DNA of 64,000 bases, from positions 1 through 64,000 of the forward strand of contig NYWY01000052.1 of assembly GCA_002685335.1 (NCBI GenBank), given 5' to 3'. The position numbers and the translations under genes are program-made. Position 1 is the stretch's first letter. Every line of letters starts with the position of its first letter. This DNA is from Planctomycetaceae bacterium (lineage in GTDB: Bacteria; Planctomycetota; Phycisphaerae; Phycisphaerales; SM1A02). A model generated the notes under the pieces. That model was not told the DNA's origin and did no database searches. It saw only the letters and a program-made list of their open reading frames with translations. Shown one piece after another: positions 1 to 8,557 of this stretch.

Positions 1-411
1 CGCCACCCCGCACCGGCCAACCTCCCCCGCCGACAGCGGATCATCCGAATCACGGCCCATCAGCGTGGGAAGGTCGAAGGCGGTCGAGAGTCCGGTGTTC
101 GCCTTGGTCCCGCTTGCATTCTCGAGCAGGTACTTGAAACGACGGTTCGTGTCGTCCGCCGAACCGAACCCGGCGAACTGGCGCATGGTCCAGAGCCGGC
201 TCCGGTACATGGTCGGATGGACACCCCGGGTGAACGGGTATCGACCCGCTTCGCCGATTCGCTCGTGCGGAGTCGACGGGTCGGAGGGGGCCGCGGTCTC
301 GATCGTCTCGGGTCCGTATTGAGACGAGACCTCGTACCCGGACAGGGTCACGGTCTCGGGATCGGGACGGTCGGCGGGACGGTCGGTGGAGCCTGGCTTC
401 AAGGTGGTCAT
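1..411 (-). CDS. mutB: Methylmalonyl-CoA mutase large subunit, N-terminal part (cut by window edge)
   Basis: The minus strand from an ATG at 411-409 stays open for 137 codons to base 1. It includes [20 protein letters not shown], then [19 protein letters not shown] and [20 protein letters not shown]. This is the highly conserved N-terminus of the B12-dependent methylmalonyl-CoA mutase catalytic (large) subunit, which interconverts (R)-methylmalonyl-CoA and succinyl-CoA in the cytoplasm. The Tyr in PTMYRSR corresponds to the substrate-contacting region of the family. The TIM barrel remainder and the B12 domain lie outside the window, so I cannot say whether the protein is a full-length single chain or a heterodimer subunit. 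Propionate genes prpC and prpB lie 3-6 kb away on the same strand. Other members of the mutase superfamily (for example isobutyryl- or ethylmalonyl-CoA mutase) are possible but less likely from these motifs. Confidence 0.9.
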   Translation of the reverse strand, partial: MTTLKPGSTDRPADRPDPETVTLSGYEVSSQYGPETIETAAPSDPSTPHERIGEAGRYPFTRGVHPTMYRSRLWTMRQFAGFGSADDTNRRFKYLLENASGTKANTGLSTAFDLPTLMGRDSDDPLSAGEVGRCGVA

Positions 412-696
412 CGGTGTATCCGGAGAGAAGAACGAATCTGCATCATCCTATCCGGCATGGGGGCGGTTTCCTGCTCCGGAGACCAAGGAAACCGGTCCCA
501 AGGGGCTCCGCCCCCACTTTCCGCGCAAAAGGCGGGGCCTTTGCCCTCGCAGAAACGGACCTTGAACGAACACACCCGCCCATGAGTCGTAGCGGAGCAG
601 ACTGGGGCCGAACATCGGACTCGATCAGAGACGAACGCCGGGCCGCTCACCCTCGGGAGAGACGGCTCGAATCCACTCATCCGGGGATTTCCAATC

Positions 697-2208
697 GTGA
701 GTCACCACCACAACGTCGGACCGTTCCTCACCGGCATCCTCTCGTCCGTGTTTCTCCTCACCGCCTTCACCAGCCCCGCGTCGGCGCAGCTGATCGAGGA
801 GAGCGATCGCATCCTTCCCCCGGACCCCGTTCCGGGGGGGACGTTCGGAAATCGCATCACCATCGAGGGTGAATGGATGGCGGTCGGCGCGGATCATGAC
901 AGTGACATCCTGGCCCCGGGCCGGGTCGACCTGTACCGGCGGGACGGTGGCGACTGGATCCACACCCAGGCCTTGACCGCGCCCGATGGCTTCGACGGCG
1001 ATCATTTCGGATTGCCGGTCACCATTCGCGACGATCGTCTGCTGATCGGGATGCCGTGGGACGACGACGCCGGCAATCGAGCGGGCGCCGCCCATGTCTT
1101 CACCTTGCAGGACGGGTCCTGGGAGTGGCTTCAGAAACTCACGCCTCAGGGAATCGACGACACCGGCGCCCTCTTCGGATCCACCTGCGTCTTCGGTCGT
1201 GACTCCGGCGAGATCATGGTGGGAGCGTTCCTCGAGTCGATCGAGAGCAACACCGAAGGCGGACTCTGGGTGTTCCAGGAAGAGGACGAGGAGTATCGAC
1301 TCGCCCAACGCCTCTCGCTTCCCGGCGAACAACCCGCGGCGTACTTCGGCCGTTCCATCGACGTCGAAAACGGCATCCTCGCGGTGGGTGCGCCCGGATT
1401 CCTCGGCCCCCTCGGGTTCCGACACGGGGGTGTGGCGTTCCATTCGATCCGGAACGATTCCTGGCAACTCGACGGAATCCTCCTGCCGGACGTCCCCATC
1501 CAGTACCAGGTCTTCGGCGAGAGCATCGATCTCGACGGCGATCTGCTGGCGGTCGGCAGTCCGTTCGAAGACACCTTCGGGGAGAGCGCCGGCGCCGTTC
1601 ACGTCTACCGAATCTCGAACGGCATCCCCGACCTCGAGGCCACGCTGCGTTCGAACGAACCCTCCCGAGGCTTCGGCTTTCCCGTCAACTTCGATGCCCG
1701 AGGCGGACGGATCGTGATCGGTGCCTATGCATCGAGTCTCGACGGAACCCGCGAAGGTGGCGCCGCGTGGGTGCACGAACGCATCGAGGGCGGATGGACC
1801 AGCGGTACCAGGCTTCGCCACGCGAGGTCCATGGACAGTGACTTCTTCGGTCTTTCCGGCACGTTCGACGGCGATCGGGTTCTGGTCGGAATACCCCGCC
1901 ACGACGGAACGGGCGAAGACACCGGTGCCATCGCGATCTTCGATCTTCAGGATTGCGACGACTCCGGCCTGCTCGATGTCTGGGAGATCGCGAGTGGCGG
2001 ACTCGGCGATCAGGACGGAGACGGCGTTCCGGATTCCTGTGATCTCCTGGACGGCGACTTCAATGCCGACGGCGTGGTCGACGGCCTCGACCTGGGGATC
2101 TTCTCCGGACTCTGGGGCACCGACGGATCGATGGGAGGCGACTTGAACGGCGACGGAATCGTCGACGGCGGAGACGTCGCCCTCCTCCTCAGTGACTGGT
2201 CCGCATGA
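697..2208 (+). CDS. Secreted FG-GAP-like beta-propeller protein with dockerin/EF-hand-type tail
   Basis: The gene starts at a GTG and encodes 503 residues. Residues 1-30 form a signal peptide ending TSPASAQ. The body consists of about seven repeats of the kind AVGADHDSD..G.V.LY, LLIGMPWDDDAG..AGAAHVF and LAVGSPFEDT..ESAGAVHVY, which match the FG-GAP/integrin-alpha-like propeller repeats found in extracellular planctomycete proteins. The last 50 residues hold two calcium-loop-like motifs, DFNADGVVDGLDLGIF and DLNGDGIVDGGDVALL, ending LSDWSA; this dockerin-type tail is frequent in Phycisphaerales exported proteins. Its role is unknown; it may anchor the protein to the cell surface or to a partner. 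The gene stands alone, converging with the 3-hydroxyacyl-CoA dehydrogenase gene 25 bases downstream. The 285-base region upstream (412-696) shows only small G/C hairpins, for example around 528-542. Confidence 0.85.
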   Translation: MSHHHNVGPFLTGILSSVFLLTAFTSPASAQLIEESDRILPPDPVPGGTFGNRITIEGEWMAVGADHDSDILAPGRVDLYRRDGGDWIHTQALTAPDGFDGDHFGLPVTIRDDRLLIGMPWDDDAGNRAGAAHVFTLQDGSWEWLQKLTPQGIDDTGALFGSTCVFGRDSGEIMVGAFLESIESNTEGGLWVFQEEDEEYRLAQRLSLPGEQPAAYFGRSIDVENGILAVGAPGFLGPLGFRHGGVAFHSIRNDSWQLDGILLPDVPIQYQVFGESIDLDGDLLAVGSPFEDTFGESAGAVHVYRISNGIPDLEATLRSNEPSRGFGFPVNFDARGGRIVIGAYASSLDGTREGGAAWVHERIEGGWTSGTRLRHARSMDSDFFGLSGTFDGDRVLVGIPRHDGTGEDTGAIAIFDLQDCDDSGLLDVWEIASGGLGDQDGDGVPDSCDLLDGDFNADGVVDGLDLGIFSGLWGTDGSMGGDLNGDGIVDGGDVALLLSDWSA

Positions 2209-2233
2209 GCTGGACGACCCGGCGGATCGTCAC

Positions 2234-3091
2234 TCAGTGCTCGTAGACCCCTCGGCCGGACTTGTCCCCGAGACGGCCCGCGGTCACCAGCTGGCGAAGG
2301 AGCGGACAGGGGAAGAACTTCTGATCCCCGAGTTCCCGGTAGAGCACCATCATGATGTCGTGGCAGACATCGAGCCCGATGAAGTCGGCCAGTCGCAACG
2401 GTCCCATCGGGAAGTTGCACCCGAGCTTCATGATGTCGTCGATGGCCTCCGGTTCGGCGACCCCTTCCATCCAGGCGCAGAACGCCTCGTTGATCAACGG
2501 CATCAGGACGCGGTTGGAGACGAATCCCGCCCGATCGTTGGCGATGATCGGCGTCTTGCCCATTCGTTCGGCAAGCGAGATCGTCCGCTGGACGGTCTCC
2601 TCGCTGGTCGCCAATCCCTTGATCACCTCGACCAGCTTCATCACCGGAACGGGATTGAAGAAGTGCATACCGATCACGCGATCCGCCGCGTCGCCGGTGG
2701 CAGTGGCGATTCGGGTGATCGAAATCGAGCTGGTGTTCGTGGCGAGTACCGCATGATCGGGGAACGTCGCCTTCATCGACTCGAAGAGTCTGGCCTTGAC
2801 CTCGGGATTCTCAGTCGCCGCCTCGACCGCCCAGTCGGCGGATGCCGCCCCCTTCATGTCGTCGCAGTAGGTGATCCGAGCCAGTGCCTCGGTCTTCTCA
2901 TCCTCGGTCATCCGTCCCTTCTCGACGCTCCGCGAGAGCACCTTCGCGTGATAGCCCCTCGCTCGATCGAGCTGGTCGGCGGAGACGTCGACCTGAAACG
3001 CATCGATGCCACTGGTGGCGGCGACGAGAGAGATTCCGGAACCCATGGTTCCGGCGCCGATGACGGCGATGGAGTTGACCTCGTGGGACAT
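2234..3091 (-). CDS. hbd: 3-hydroxybutyryl-CoA / 3-hydroxyacyl-CoA dehydrogenase
   Basis: This 285-residue protein is the usual length for the short stand-alone enzyme that oxidises (S)-3-hydroxyacyl-CoA with NAD(P)+ in the cytoplasm. The Rossmann fingerprint VIGAGTMGSGI is at residues 10-20. The catalytic His is in GMHFFNPVPVMKLVEV (His143). The Ser of ATNTSSISI and the Asn of the C-terminal helical domain (RAGFVSNRVLMPLINEA) are also present. The C-terminal segment GPLRLADFIGLDV followed by KSGRGVYEH is typical of Hbd/PaaH-type enzymes. It lies 66 bases downstream of prpC on the same strand and may be cotranscribed with it. The substrate (butyryl, longer acyl, or a propionate-derived intermediate) cannot be told from sequence. 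Confidence 0.93.
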   Translation of the reverse strand: MSHEVNSIAVIGAGTMGSGISLVAATSGIDAFQVDVSADQLDRARGYHAKVLSRSVEKGRMTEDEKTEALARITYCDDMKGAASADWAVEAATENPEVKARLFESMKATFPDHAVLATNTSSISITRIATATGDAADRVIGMHFFNPVPVMKLVEVIKGLATSEETVQRTISLAERMGKTPIIANDRAGFVSNRVLMPLINEAFCAWMEGVAEPEAIDDIMKLGCNFPMGPLRLADFIGLDVCHDIMMVLYRELGDQKFFPCPLLRQLVTAGRLGDKSGRGVYEH

Positions 3092-3157
3092 GTTCGATGC
3101 TTTCGATCGGAGGGGATTGCTTCAGGGGGACGGACGGGGACGGTGGCGGAACTCCGT

Positions 3158-4300
3158 TCAGCCGTTCCACTGACCGAGTTCAGGTCCTGAATACTCGGCG
3201 AGCGGGCGGATGATGCGGTTGTTCGCGTGTTGCTCGAGCACGTGAGCGCACCAACCGGTGATCCGGCTTGCGACGAAGATCGGCGTGTACTGAGGCACCG
3301 GGATGCCCATCGCGAAGTAGGTCATGCCGCAGGGGAAGTCCACGTTGGGGTGGATGTTCTTATCCCGAAGCATGATGCCCTGGACCTCGTCACCAAGATC
3401 GAACCACTTCTTCGAAGAAGGGTTCTCCTGGTCGGCGTACTTCAGGCCCCAGTCGCGAAGGATGCCGGCCCGATGGTCGCCGTTCTTGTAGACGCGGTGG
3501 CCGAATCCCATCAACTTCCGCTTCTCTTCGAACGCACGCTGCATCCATGCCTCCGTCGACATGGAACCGTCCTCGGTGTCCTTCATGATGTCCGCGAGCA
3601 TTTCCATCGCCGCTTCGTTGGCGCCACCGTGAAGGTTCCCCTTCAGGGCTCCCACTCCACCGCAGATGGCGGAGTGGAGGTCGCTGTTGGTGGATGCGAT
3701 CACCCGGCAGGTGAAGGTCGACGCGTTGAAGTCATGTTCCGCGTAGAGGATGAGCGAGACATCCATGACGCGGGCCGCGATCTCTCCCGGCTTCTCACCG
3801 GTCATGCACCAGAGCAGGTTGGCAGCATGATCCAGCGAGGGATCGGGCTCGACCGGGGCATGCCCTTCAAGCGTGCGCTGGTGCACGCCGATGCAGGTCG
3901 GAATCGCCGCGAGGAGTCGCATCGACTTCCGAAGTTCGGCTTCCGCGGAGTTGTCTTCGCAATCGGGGTCGAGATGGCCGAGCAGACTGATCGCGGTTCG
4001 GATCACGCCCATGGGGTGGGCTTCCGGCGACTCCTTGGCGATCCGGATGATCGCGTCTCGAACCGAAGCGGGGATCTCTCGCATTCCGATCAGGGTCTGC
4101 TTGAAGGCCGCGAGCTCCGCCGCCGAGGGCTTGTGTCCGACCAGCAACAGGTGGGAGACCTCTTCGAAGGTCGCATTGGCGGCGAGATCGGCGATCTCGA
4201 AGCCGCGATAGATGAGCTGGGTCTGGTTCACCGAGCAGATCTGGGTGTCACCGACGGTCTGGCCGGCAAGGCCTCGGGTATCGGAAGCGGTGGTGCTCAC
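3158..4300 (-). CDS. prpC: 2-methylcitrate synthase / citrate synthase
   Basis: I chose the GTG at 4300, which gives 380 residues; a perfect AAAGGA lies just upstream on the minus strand, and the 18 residues of the longer reading (to 4354) look unlike the family. The protein condenses propionyl-CoA (or acetyl-CoA) with oxaloacetate. The catalytic triad is visible: His224 in GNLHGGANEAAM, His268 in MGFGHRVYK and Asp321 in NVDFPCG. The N-terminus GLAGQTVGDTQICSV and the segment HDFNASTFTCRVIASTNSDLHSA are shared by the short 2-methylcitrate synthases. prpB lies about 0.8 kb upstream on the same strand, which favours the methylcitrate role, although members of this subfamily often also make citrate. 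A divergent lipoprotein gene starts 109 bases away. Confidence 0.88.
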   Translation of the reverse strand: MSTTASDTRGLAGQTVGDTQICSVNQTQLIYRGFEIADLAANATFEEVSHLLLVGHKPSAAELAAFKQTLIGMREIPASVRDAIIRIAKESPEAHPMGVIRTAISLLGHLDPDCEDNSAEAELRKSMRLLAAIPTCIGVHQRTLEGHAPVEPDPSLDHAANLLWCMTGEKPGEIAARVMDVSLILYAEHDFNASTFTCRVIASTNSDLHSAICGGVGALKGNLHGGANEAAMEMLADIMKDTEDGSMSTEAWMQRAFEEKRKLMGFGHRVYKNGDHRAGILRDWGLKYADQENPSSKKWFDLGDEVQGIMLRDKNIHPNVDFPCGMTYFAMGIPVPQYTPIFVASRITGWCAHVLEQHANNRIIRPLAEYSGPELGQWNG

Positions 4301-4409
4301 AGGAATCCTTTCAGGGGGCGTCGAACAAAGCAAACAGGGCCGAGATTCTAGCACGCCCCGCCGGCCCCGCTCCCCGGGAGGGTCTCGAGAGGCCGGTTAG
4401 GATTCACGA

Positions 4410-5078
4410 ATGTCCTTCCACCCCGCGTCGATCCCGCTTCTCACCGTCAGCCTCACCTTCGCCACCCTGCTTGGGGGCTGCGGGGTCGAGACCAGTTCCA
4501 ACACCCGACCTCCGAGAATCCCGGAAAAGGTCGATCGGCTGGCCGACTGGCTCTCGGGTTCCTTTGAAAACGCCACCCAGGCGGACGCGGACCCGGCCTT
4601 CGCCCGGCTCAGCCTGAATTCCTGCCGAGTCTGGCCCGACCGGACCGACGGGCGTTGGATCTACCTCGAAGAAGCCCCGGCGGATGACCTCGATCGCCCC
4701 ACGCGACGGGAGATGCGGCGGATCCGAATCGATGATCAGGCCACATTGGTTTCAGAGGTCTTCGCCTTTCCAACCGGCAGCACGCCCCCGGCCGGATCCT
4801 GGCGACACCCCGAGAACCTCGACGCCGTCGATCCGTTTCTTCTCCTGCCGAATGAAGGATGCACCATTCACCTCACCGGCACCGGAGACGCCTTCCGCGG
4901 AGAGACTCGCGGACGAGGGTGTCAGGCCCCGGGCCGCGACGCGACCTACGTCACCAGCGACGTCGTGATCTCGGCCGCAGAGATCAGTTTCTGGGAACGC
5001 GGTTTCAACGATCTCGGCGATCAGGTCTCGGGATCCGAGAAGGGCCCGATCCTCTTCGAGCGACGAACCGACTCCTAA
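4410..5078 (+). CDS. CpcT/CpeT-family lipoprotein
   Basis: This 222-residue protein has a lipoprotein signal peptide (residues 1-23, lipobox LLGGC, lipidated Cys24). The rest matches the CpcT/CpeT fold: an opening LADWLSGSFENATQA, then SCRVWPDRTDGRWIYLEEA, a central NEGCTIHLT followed by FRGETRGRGCQA, and an ending SFWERGFNDLGDQVSGSEKG. In cyanobacteria this family includes lyases that attach bilins to phycobiliproteins. Here there is no phycobilisome context, so the chemistry is unlikely to be bilin attachment to phycocyanin. The beta-barrel may bind another small molecule at the outer membrane or periplasmic face. It sits alone on the plus strand between prpC and prpB and its start is divergent from prpC. 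I infer the family from motif order only; a profile search would settle it. Confidence 0.72.
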   Translation: MSFHPASIPLLTVSLTFATLLGGCGVETSSNTRPPRIPEKVDRLADWLSGSFENATQADADPAFARLSLNSCRVWPDRTDGRWIYLEEAPADDLDRPTRREMRRIRIDDQATLVSEVFAFPTGSTPPAGSWRHPENLDAVDPFLLLPNEGCTIHLTGTGDAFRGETRGRGCQAPGRDATYVTSDVVISAAEISFWERGFNDLGDQVSGSEKGPILFERRTDS

Positions 5079-5138
5079 ACGACGCGGGTGCGGGACGTGC
5101 CGAAGTCGCCACCCGGATCCCGGAGTCTCGTCATCCAC

Positions 5139-6008
5139 TCAGCGGGAATCGGCTCCGCTCGGAAAACGCCATTCACGGCCGGGCTCGTACCCCAAGAGAT
5201 CGTAGAGCTCCTTGCGAGTCTGCATTCGGTCGAGTGACGACTGAACCGTACCGGTCTCCCGCAAGGCTGCCAGTCCCCGTGCGACTTCACCCATTGCAAG
5301 TCGCATCATGCTCAACGGATGAATCACCATCCGGTAGCCCAGTTCGCCGAAACGATCGATTGAAATGATCGGCGTCTTCCCGAATTCGGTCATGTTCGCG
5401 AGCAGCAGGCCCGGAGAGCCGTCCGCGAATTCCTTGAATTCCTCTTCGGACTGCAACCCTTCCGGGAAGATCGCGTCGGCTCCGGCCGCGCGGTACGCAT
5501 TCGCTCGTTCGATCGCGTCGGACATCCCGGTCACGTGTCGGGCGTCCGTCCTCGCGATGATCATGAAATCCGAGGAGAGTCTCGCCCCGACCATCTCCCG
5601 CACCTTCTCGGCGAACTCCTTCGTCGGAACGAGTTCCTTGCCGTCGAGATGGCCACACCGTTTGGGAAAGACCTGATCTTCGACGTGGAGTGCCGCCGCA
5701 CCCGCCCGCTCGTACTCGACGGTGGTCCGGACCGCGCATTCGACTTCCCCGTAGCCGGTATCCGCATCGGCGATCACCGGGATCTCCGAAGCGTCGGCGA
5801 TCTCCCGGATCGTCCGGCAGACCTCGGTCATCGTGAGGAGTCCCACATCCGGGAAGCCCGCCACATTCGCGGTCGCACCGCCGGAGACGTAGGTCGCCTC
5901 GAAACCGGCGTCTCGAACCGCTCTTCCGACCAGTGCGTTGAAGGCACCGGGGATGCTGATGACGTCCTGTTCGACGAGAGCCCGAAGACGGGCGCCGGGA
6001 TGCTGCAT
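5139..6008 (-). CDS. prpB: Methylisocitrate lyase (PEP mutase/ICL superfamily)
   Basis: The ATG at 6008 gives 289 residues, the family's usual length, and follows TTGGAGA. A TTG five codons upstream is a weaker alternative. The enzyme splits 2-methylisocitrate into pyruvate and succinate in the cytoplasm. The signature KRCGH (residues 116-120, catalytic Cys118) is present, as are DADTGYG (81-87), which binds Mg2+, and HVEDQVFPKRCGHLDGKEL. The following LIARTDAR-like segment (MIIARTDARHVTG) and AIFPEGLQS are also conserved in PrpB. The Cys in a KRCGH context separates methylisocitrate lyase from carboxyphosphonoenolpyruvate mutase. Together with prpC it supplies two steps of the methylcitrate cycle; prpD or acnD is not in the window. 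The gene follows the kinase gene by 68 bases but has its own promoter-like TATACT. Confidence 0.92.
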   Translation of the reverse strand: MQHPGARLRALVEQDVISIPGAFNALVGRAVRDAGFEATYVSGGATANVAGFPDVGLLTMTEVCRTIREIADASEIPVIADADTGYGEVECAVRTTVEYERAGAAALHVEDQVFPKRCGHLDGKELVPTKEFAEKVREMVGARLSSDFMIIARTDARHVTGMSDAIERANAYRAAGADAIFPEGLQSEEEFKEFADGSPGLLLANMTEFGKTPIISIDRFGELGYRMVIHPLSMMRLAMGEVARGLAALRETGTVQSSLDRMQTRKELYDLLGYEPGREWRFPSGADSR

Positions 6009-6037
6009 GAAAACGGTCTCCAAGGGCGGAAGCGTGC

Positions 6038-6043
6038 AGTATA
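6038..6043 (-). promoter_or_regulatory. Possible -10 element for prpB
   Basis: On the minus strand the hexamer TATACT lies 29 bases before the prpB ATG. It is an A/T island in a G/C-rich background. No convincing -35 is visible at 17-18 bases, so this is a tentative call. Confidence 0.3.
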
Positions 6044-6076
6044 GGGATGCTTCGAGTCGACCCTCGGATCGGGAGC

Positions 6077-8509
6077 TCAGGCGGCCGACCGCATCACGGT
6101 GTCCGACCGTGGCCGGCTGATGGCTCGGGAGAGCGTCGTCTCCCGGTCCGTGTCGTCGTGCCGCACCCGTCGTTCGAGGAGCATCGAATCGCTGGTTTCG
6201 GAGCCCTGCGATTCGACCGGCGGCAGCATGATTCTCGCCGAGGAATCATCAACGCCCGAGTCGAGATCGACTCGTTCCGTCTCCTGACGTCCGTCGGGCC
6301 AGACTCCTTCGATGACGACCTGATTTTCCCCGGACATCGAAAGACTGGTGGCGCTCTCGCTCGTCACCAGCAGCGCCACGGAGCCCTGGTCATCCGCGTT
6401 CTCACCGGACAACCAGAGAACACCTTCGATTCCCTTGCCTTCCACAAGCAGGCGCAACGCCTCGCAATCGACTGGTCGAGTCTCGTTTTCCACTCCGATG
6501 CCCGAGGTGAAACCTTCGTCATCAAGGATCCGACACTGGAACATCGCCATCGAGGCCGCGGCCGTGGCATCGAGATCGTCTTCAAAGCTCCAACCGGCCG
6601 ACTCCAGGACGCCTCTGATTCGATCGACGCCATCGTCCATCGTTCCCAGTGAAGGCCGGTCGTCGACCAGAACCAGCGAACCGACTCCGGACGGTCCCGG
6701 AATCAGATCGGCCAGCCCCGGCGACGAAGGGAGTCCGAGATAGGAGACCTCGACCGCCCCCCGCTCGAGCATGTCGGCCGACACCCACAGGATCCGCTCC
6801 CGAACGCGGACCTCCATCTCACCCCAGGCTTCCTCTTGCAGTTCCTCGCTCAGCCGGCCGTACCCGTCGGAACGGTCGATCGGATCGTCGAGAAAGACCA
6901 TCCATCCGAAGGCCAGGAAGAAGGCGATTCCCGTGGTCAGGACGACCACCACCATGGCGGGCCAGGATCTCGACGAGCCGGAATTGGACCGGGATATCTC
7001 GGTCCGACGCCGCTTCACGCGTGCCCGGGCGCTCTGGACCTGTTCCGAGGCCCGTGGTCGATCCGGACTCCCGATCTCTCCCGTCCACCAATTGGCGACG
7101 TCGACCCGAGCGGGCGGGGATTTCTTCCCGGGGCGGGCCGGTGGAGGCGGCGGTGGACGATGGATCGGGGTCCGTGCGACCTTCGCATCACCGGCCGCCG
7201 GAGTCTCGACCGAATCCTCGGAACCCATGGAAGGCAGCATCGCCGGCGTCACCGCCCATGGATCCTCGGCCCCGACCACGACCTCCAGATCGGCGAGCAT
7301 TTCGGCCGCGGTGCCGTAGCGTTGACCGTAGTCCGCCATCGCCCGGCGAACGATCCAACGAGCGGCCTCCGGAGCGGGACGCTCGAAACGACTCAGGCCA
7401 CCATGACCGGGGAAGGTGTTCTCGAGGATGTAATAGAGGACGGCTCCGGCACCGTAGACATCGAACTTCGCGCCGTCGACCTCGTGGACCTTCACCCCCC
7501 GCATCGCCATTCTCACCATTTCAGGATCACGAAAATACTCGGTGCCGTGAGTGGTCAGGGTCATCGCGGAACGAAGCGACGTGACGAGACCGAAGTCCAC
7601 CAGATGGGCGGATCCATCATGAACGATGATGTTGTCCGGCTTGACGTCCTTGTGCCAGAGTCCCTCGCCGTGATATCGATCGAGCGTCCGGACCAGATCC
7701 ATCGCGTAGCCGAGCATCTCCCGGAGGCCGTGACCGCGCAGGCCATCTTCGAATTCAGCCTCATGGGCATCCCGCACCACCACGCCGAGGTGATCCCCCG
7801 GGTGATAGGGCATCGCGTACCAGAATTGAGTTTCACCAAGGTCGTGCGCCAGAACGAGACCGAGCCGACGTCCGGACTCGAGAGATCTGCTTTCCCGGAC
7901 GATCTGTGGAAGCGAGCTGCCTTCCGCGAGGGCGAAACTCTTGATCACGACCTCTTCCGGTCGCCCCTTGAGTCGAGCACGGGTCTTCTCATCGGGCCGC
8001 GCGATGTAGAGCTTCGCTCCCGATCCGCCGGACGGAAGTGAACCCACGATTTCGAAACCGGAAAACTCGACGCCACGCGACGGCCGATCCGGCCCCGGGG
8101 CTTCACGGATCACGTCGGCGGCACGAACCTCGACTCCCTCCAGCATGGAGTCCAGGAAGAGAAGGCGAAGCGGCCGCCGCACGAGGATCGACCAGAACCG
8201 CCGACTGATGATCATGATCTCGCGTTGGACCGCCTCGGCATAGTGATTGGCCCCGGACCAGCGACCGAGCATCACATTGAGCAGGACCAGGGGCAGAAGC
8301 ACGATCGAAGCGACCAGGGCTCCGATCAATCGTGAAACATCACCCAGCACACCTCCGATGAATCCCAGAATTCGTCCGAGGACCTCCCCCGTCCATCGAA
8401 AAAAGGTTCCGAAGACCCGGATCAGCAACGGGATCATCAGTCCGACCACCACACCACCGAGGATGAGGAAGAGCAAGATCAGGAACAGCGTGGTCCAGGC
8501 GGTGAACAT
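6077..8509 (-). CDS. Membrane-anchored Ser/Thr protein kinase with unusual N-terminal membrane domain
   Basis: This 810-residue protein opens with two or three hydrophobic segments (residues 5-32, about 45-60 and 62-82). A kinase domain follows at about 150-410: glycine-rich loop SGGSGAKLYIA (160-170), ATP Lys190 in VVIK, helix-C Glu206, catalytic loop HKDVKPDN (286-293), DFG (305-307) and a TEYFRDPE activation segment. HRD is replaced by HKD, but the Asp, Lys and Asn needed for catalysis remain. A Pro-rich stretch (PPPPPPARPG) precedes another membrane helix near residues 530-555 (VVVVLTTGIAFFLAFGW), leaving a 250-residue C-terminal domain probably outside the cytoplasm. It follows a sigma factor gene by 48 bases, so the two are probably cotranscribed and functionally linked. 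The target is unknown. Confidence 0.85.
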   Translation of the reverse strand: MFTAWTTLFLILLFLILGGVVVGLMIPLLIRVFGTFFRWTGEVLGRILGFIGGVLGDVSRLIGALVASIVLLPLVLLNVMLGRWSGANHYAEAVQREIMIISRRFWSILVRRPLRLLFLDSMLEGVEVRAADVIREAPGPDRPSRGVEFSGFEIVGSLPSGGSGAKLYIARPDEKTRARLKGRPEEVVIKSFALAEGSSLPQIVRESRSLESGRRLGLVLAHDLGETQFWYAMPYHPGDHLGVVVRDAHEAEFEDGLRGHGLREMLGYAMDLVRTLDRYHGEGLWHKDVKPDNIIVHDGSAHLVDFGLVTSLRSAMTLTTHGTEYFRDPEMVRMAMRGVKVHEVDGAKFDVYGAGAVLYYILENTFPGHGGLSRFERPAPEAARWIVRRAMADYGQRYGTAAEMLADLEVVVGAEDPWAVTPAMLPSMGSEDSVETPAAGDAKVARTPIHRPPPPPPARPGKKSPPARVDVANWWTGEIGSPDRPRASEQVQSARARVKRRRTEISRSNSGSSRSWPAMVVVVLTTGIAFFLAFGWMVFLDDPIDRSDGYGRLSEELQEEAWGEMEVRVRERILWVSADMLERGAVEVSYLGLPSSPGLADLIPGPSGVGSLVLVDDRPSLGTMDDGVDRIRGVLESAGWSFEDDLDATAAASMAMFQCRILDDEGFTSGIGVENETRPVDCEALRLLVEGKGIEGVLWLSGENADDQGSVALLVTSESATSLSMSGENQVVIEGVWPDGRQETERVDLDSGVDDSSARIMLPPVESQGSETSDSMLLERRVRHDDTDRETTLSRAISRPRSDTVMRSAA

Positions 8510-8557
8510 CGTCGATCCAGTCCATGAGGGTGCGGTCCGCGGCGCGAGCGCCGAGGA

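Noticed and set aside
412..696. B12 riboswitch before methylmalonyl-CoA mutase
   Set aside because: No B12-box-like core was found in the minus-strand leader; only short G/C hairpins such as AAAGGC/GCCTTT around 528-542 are present.
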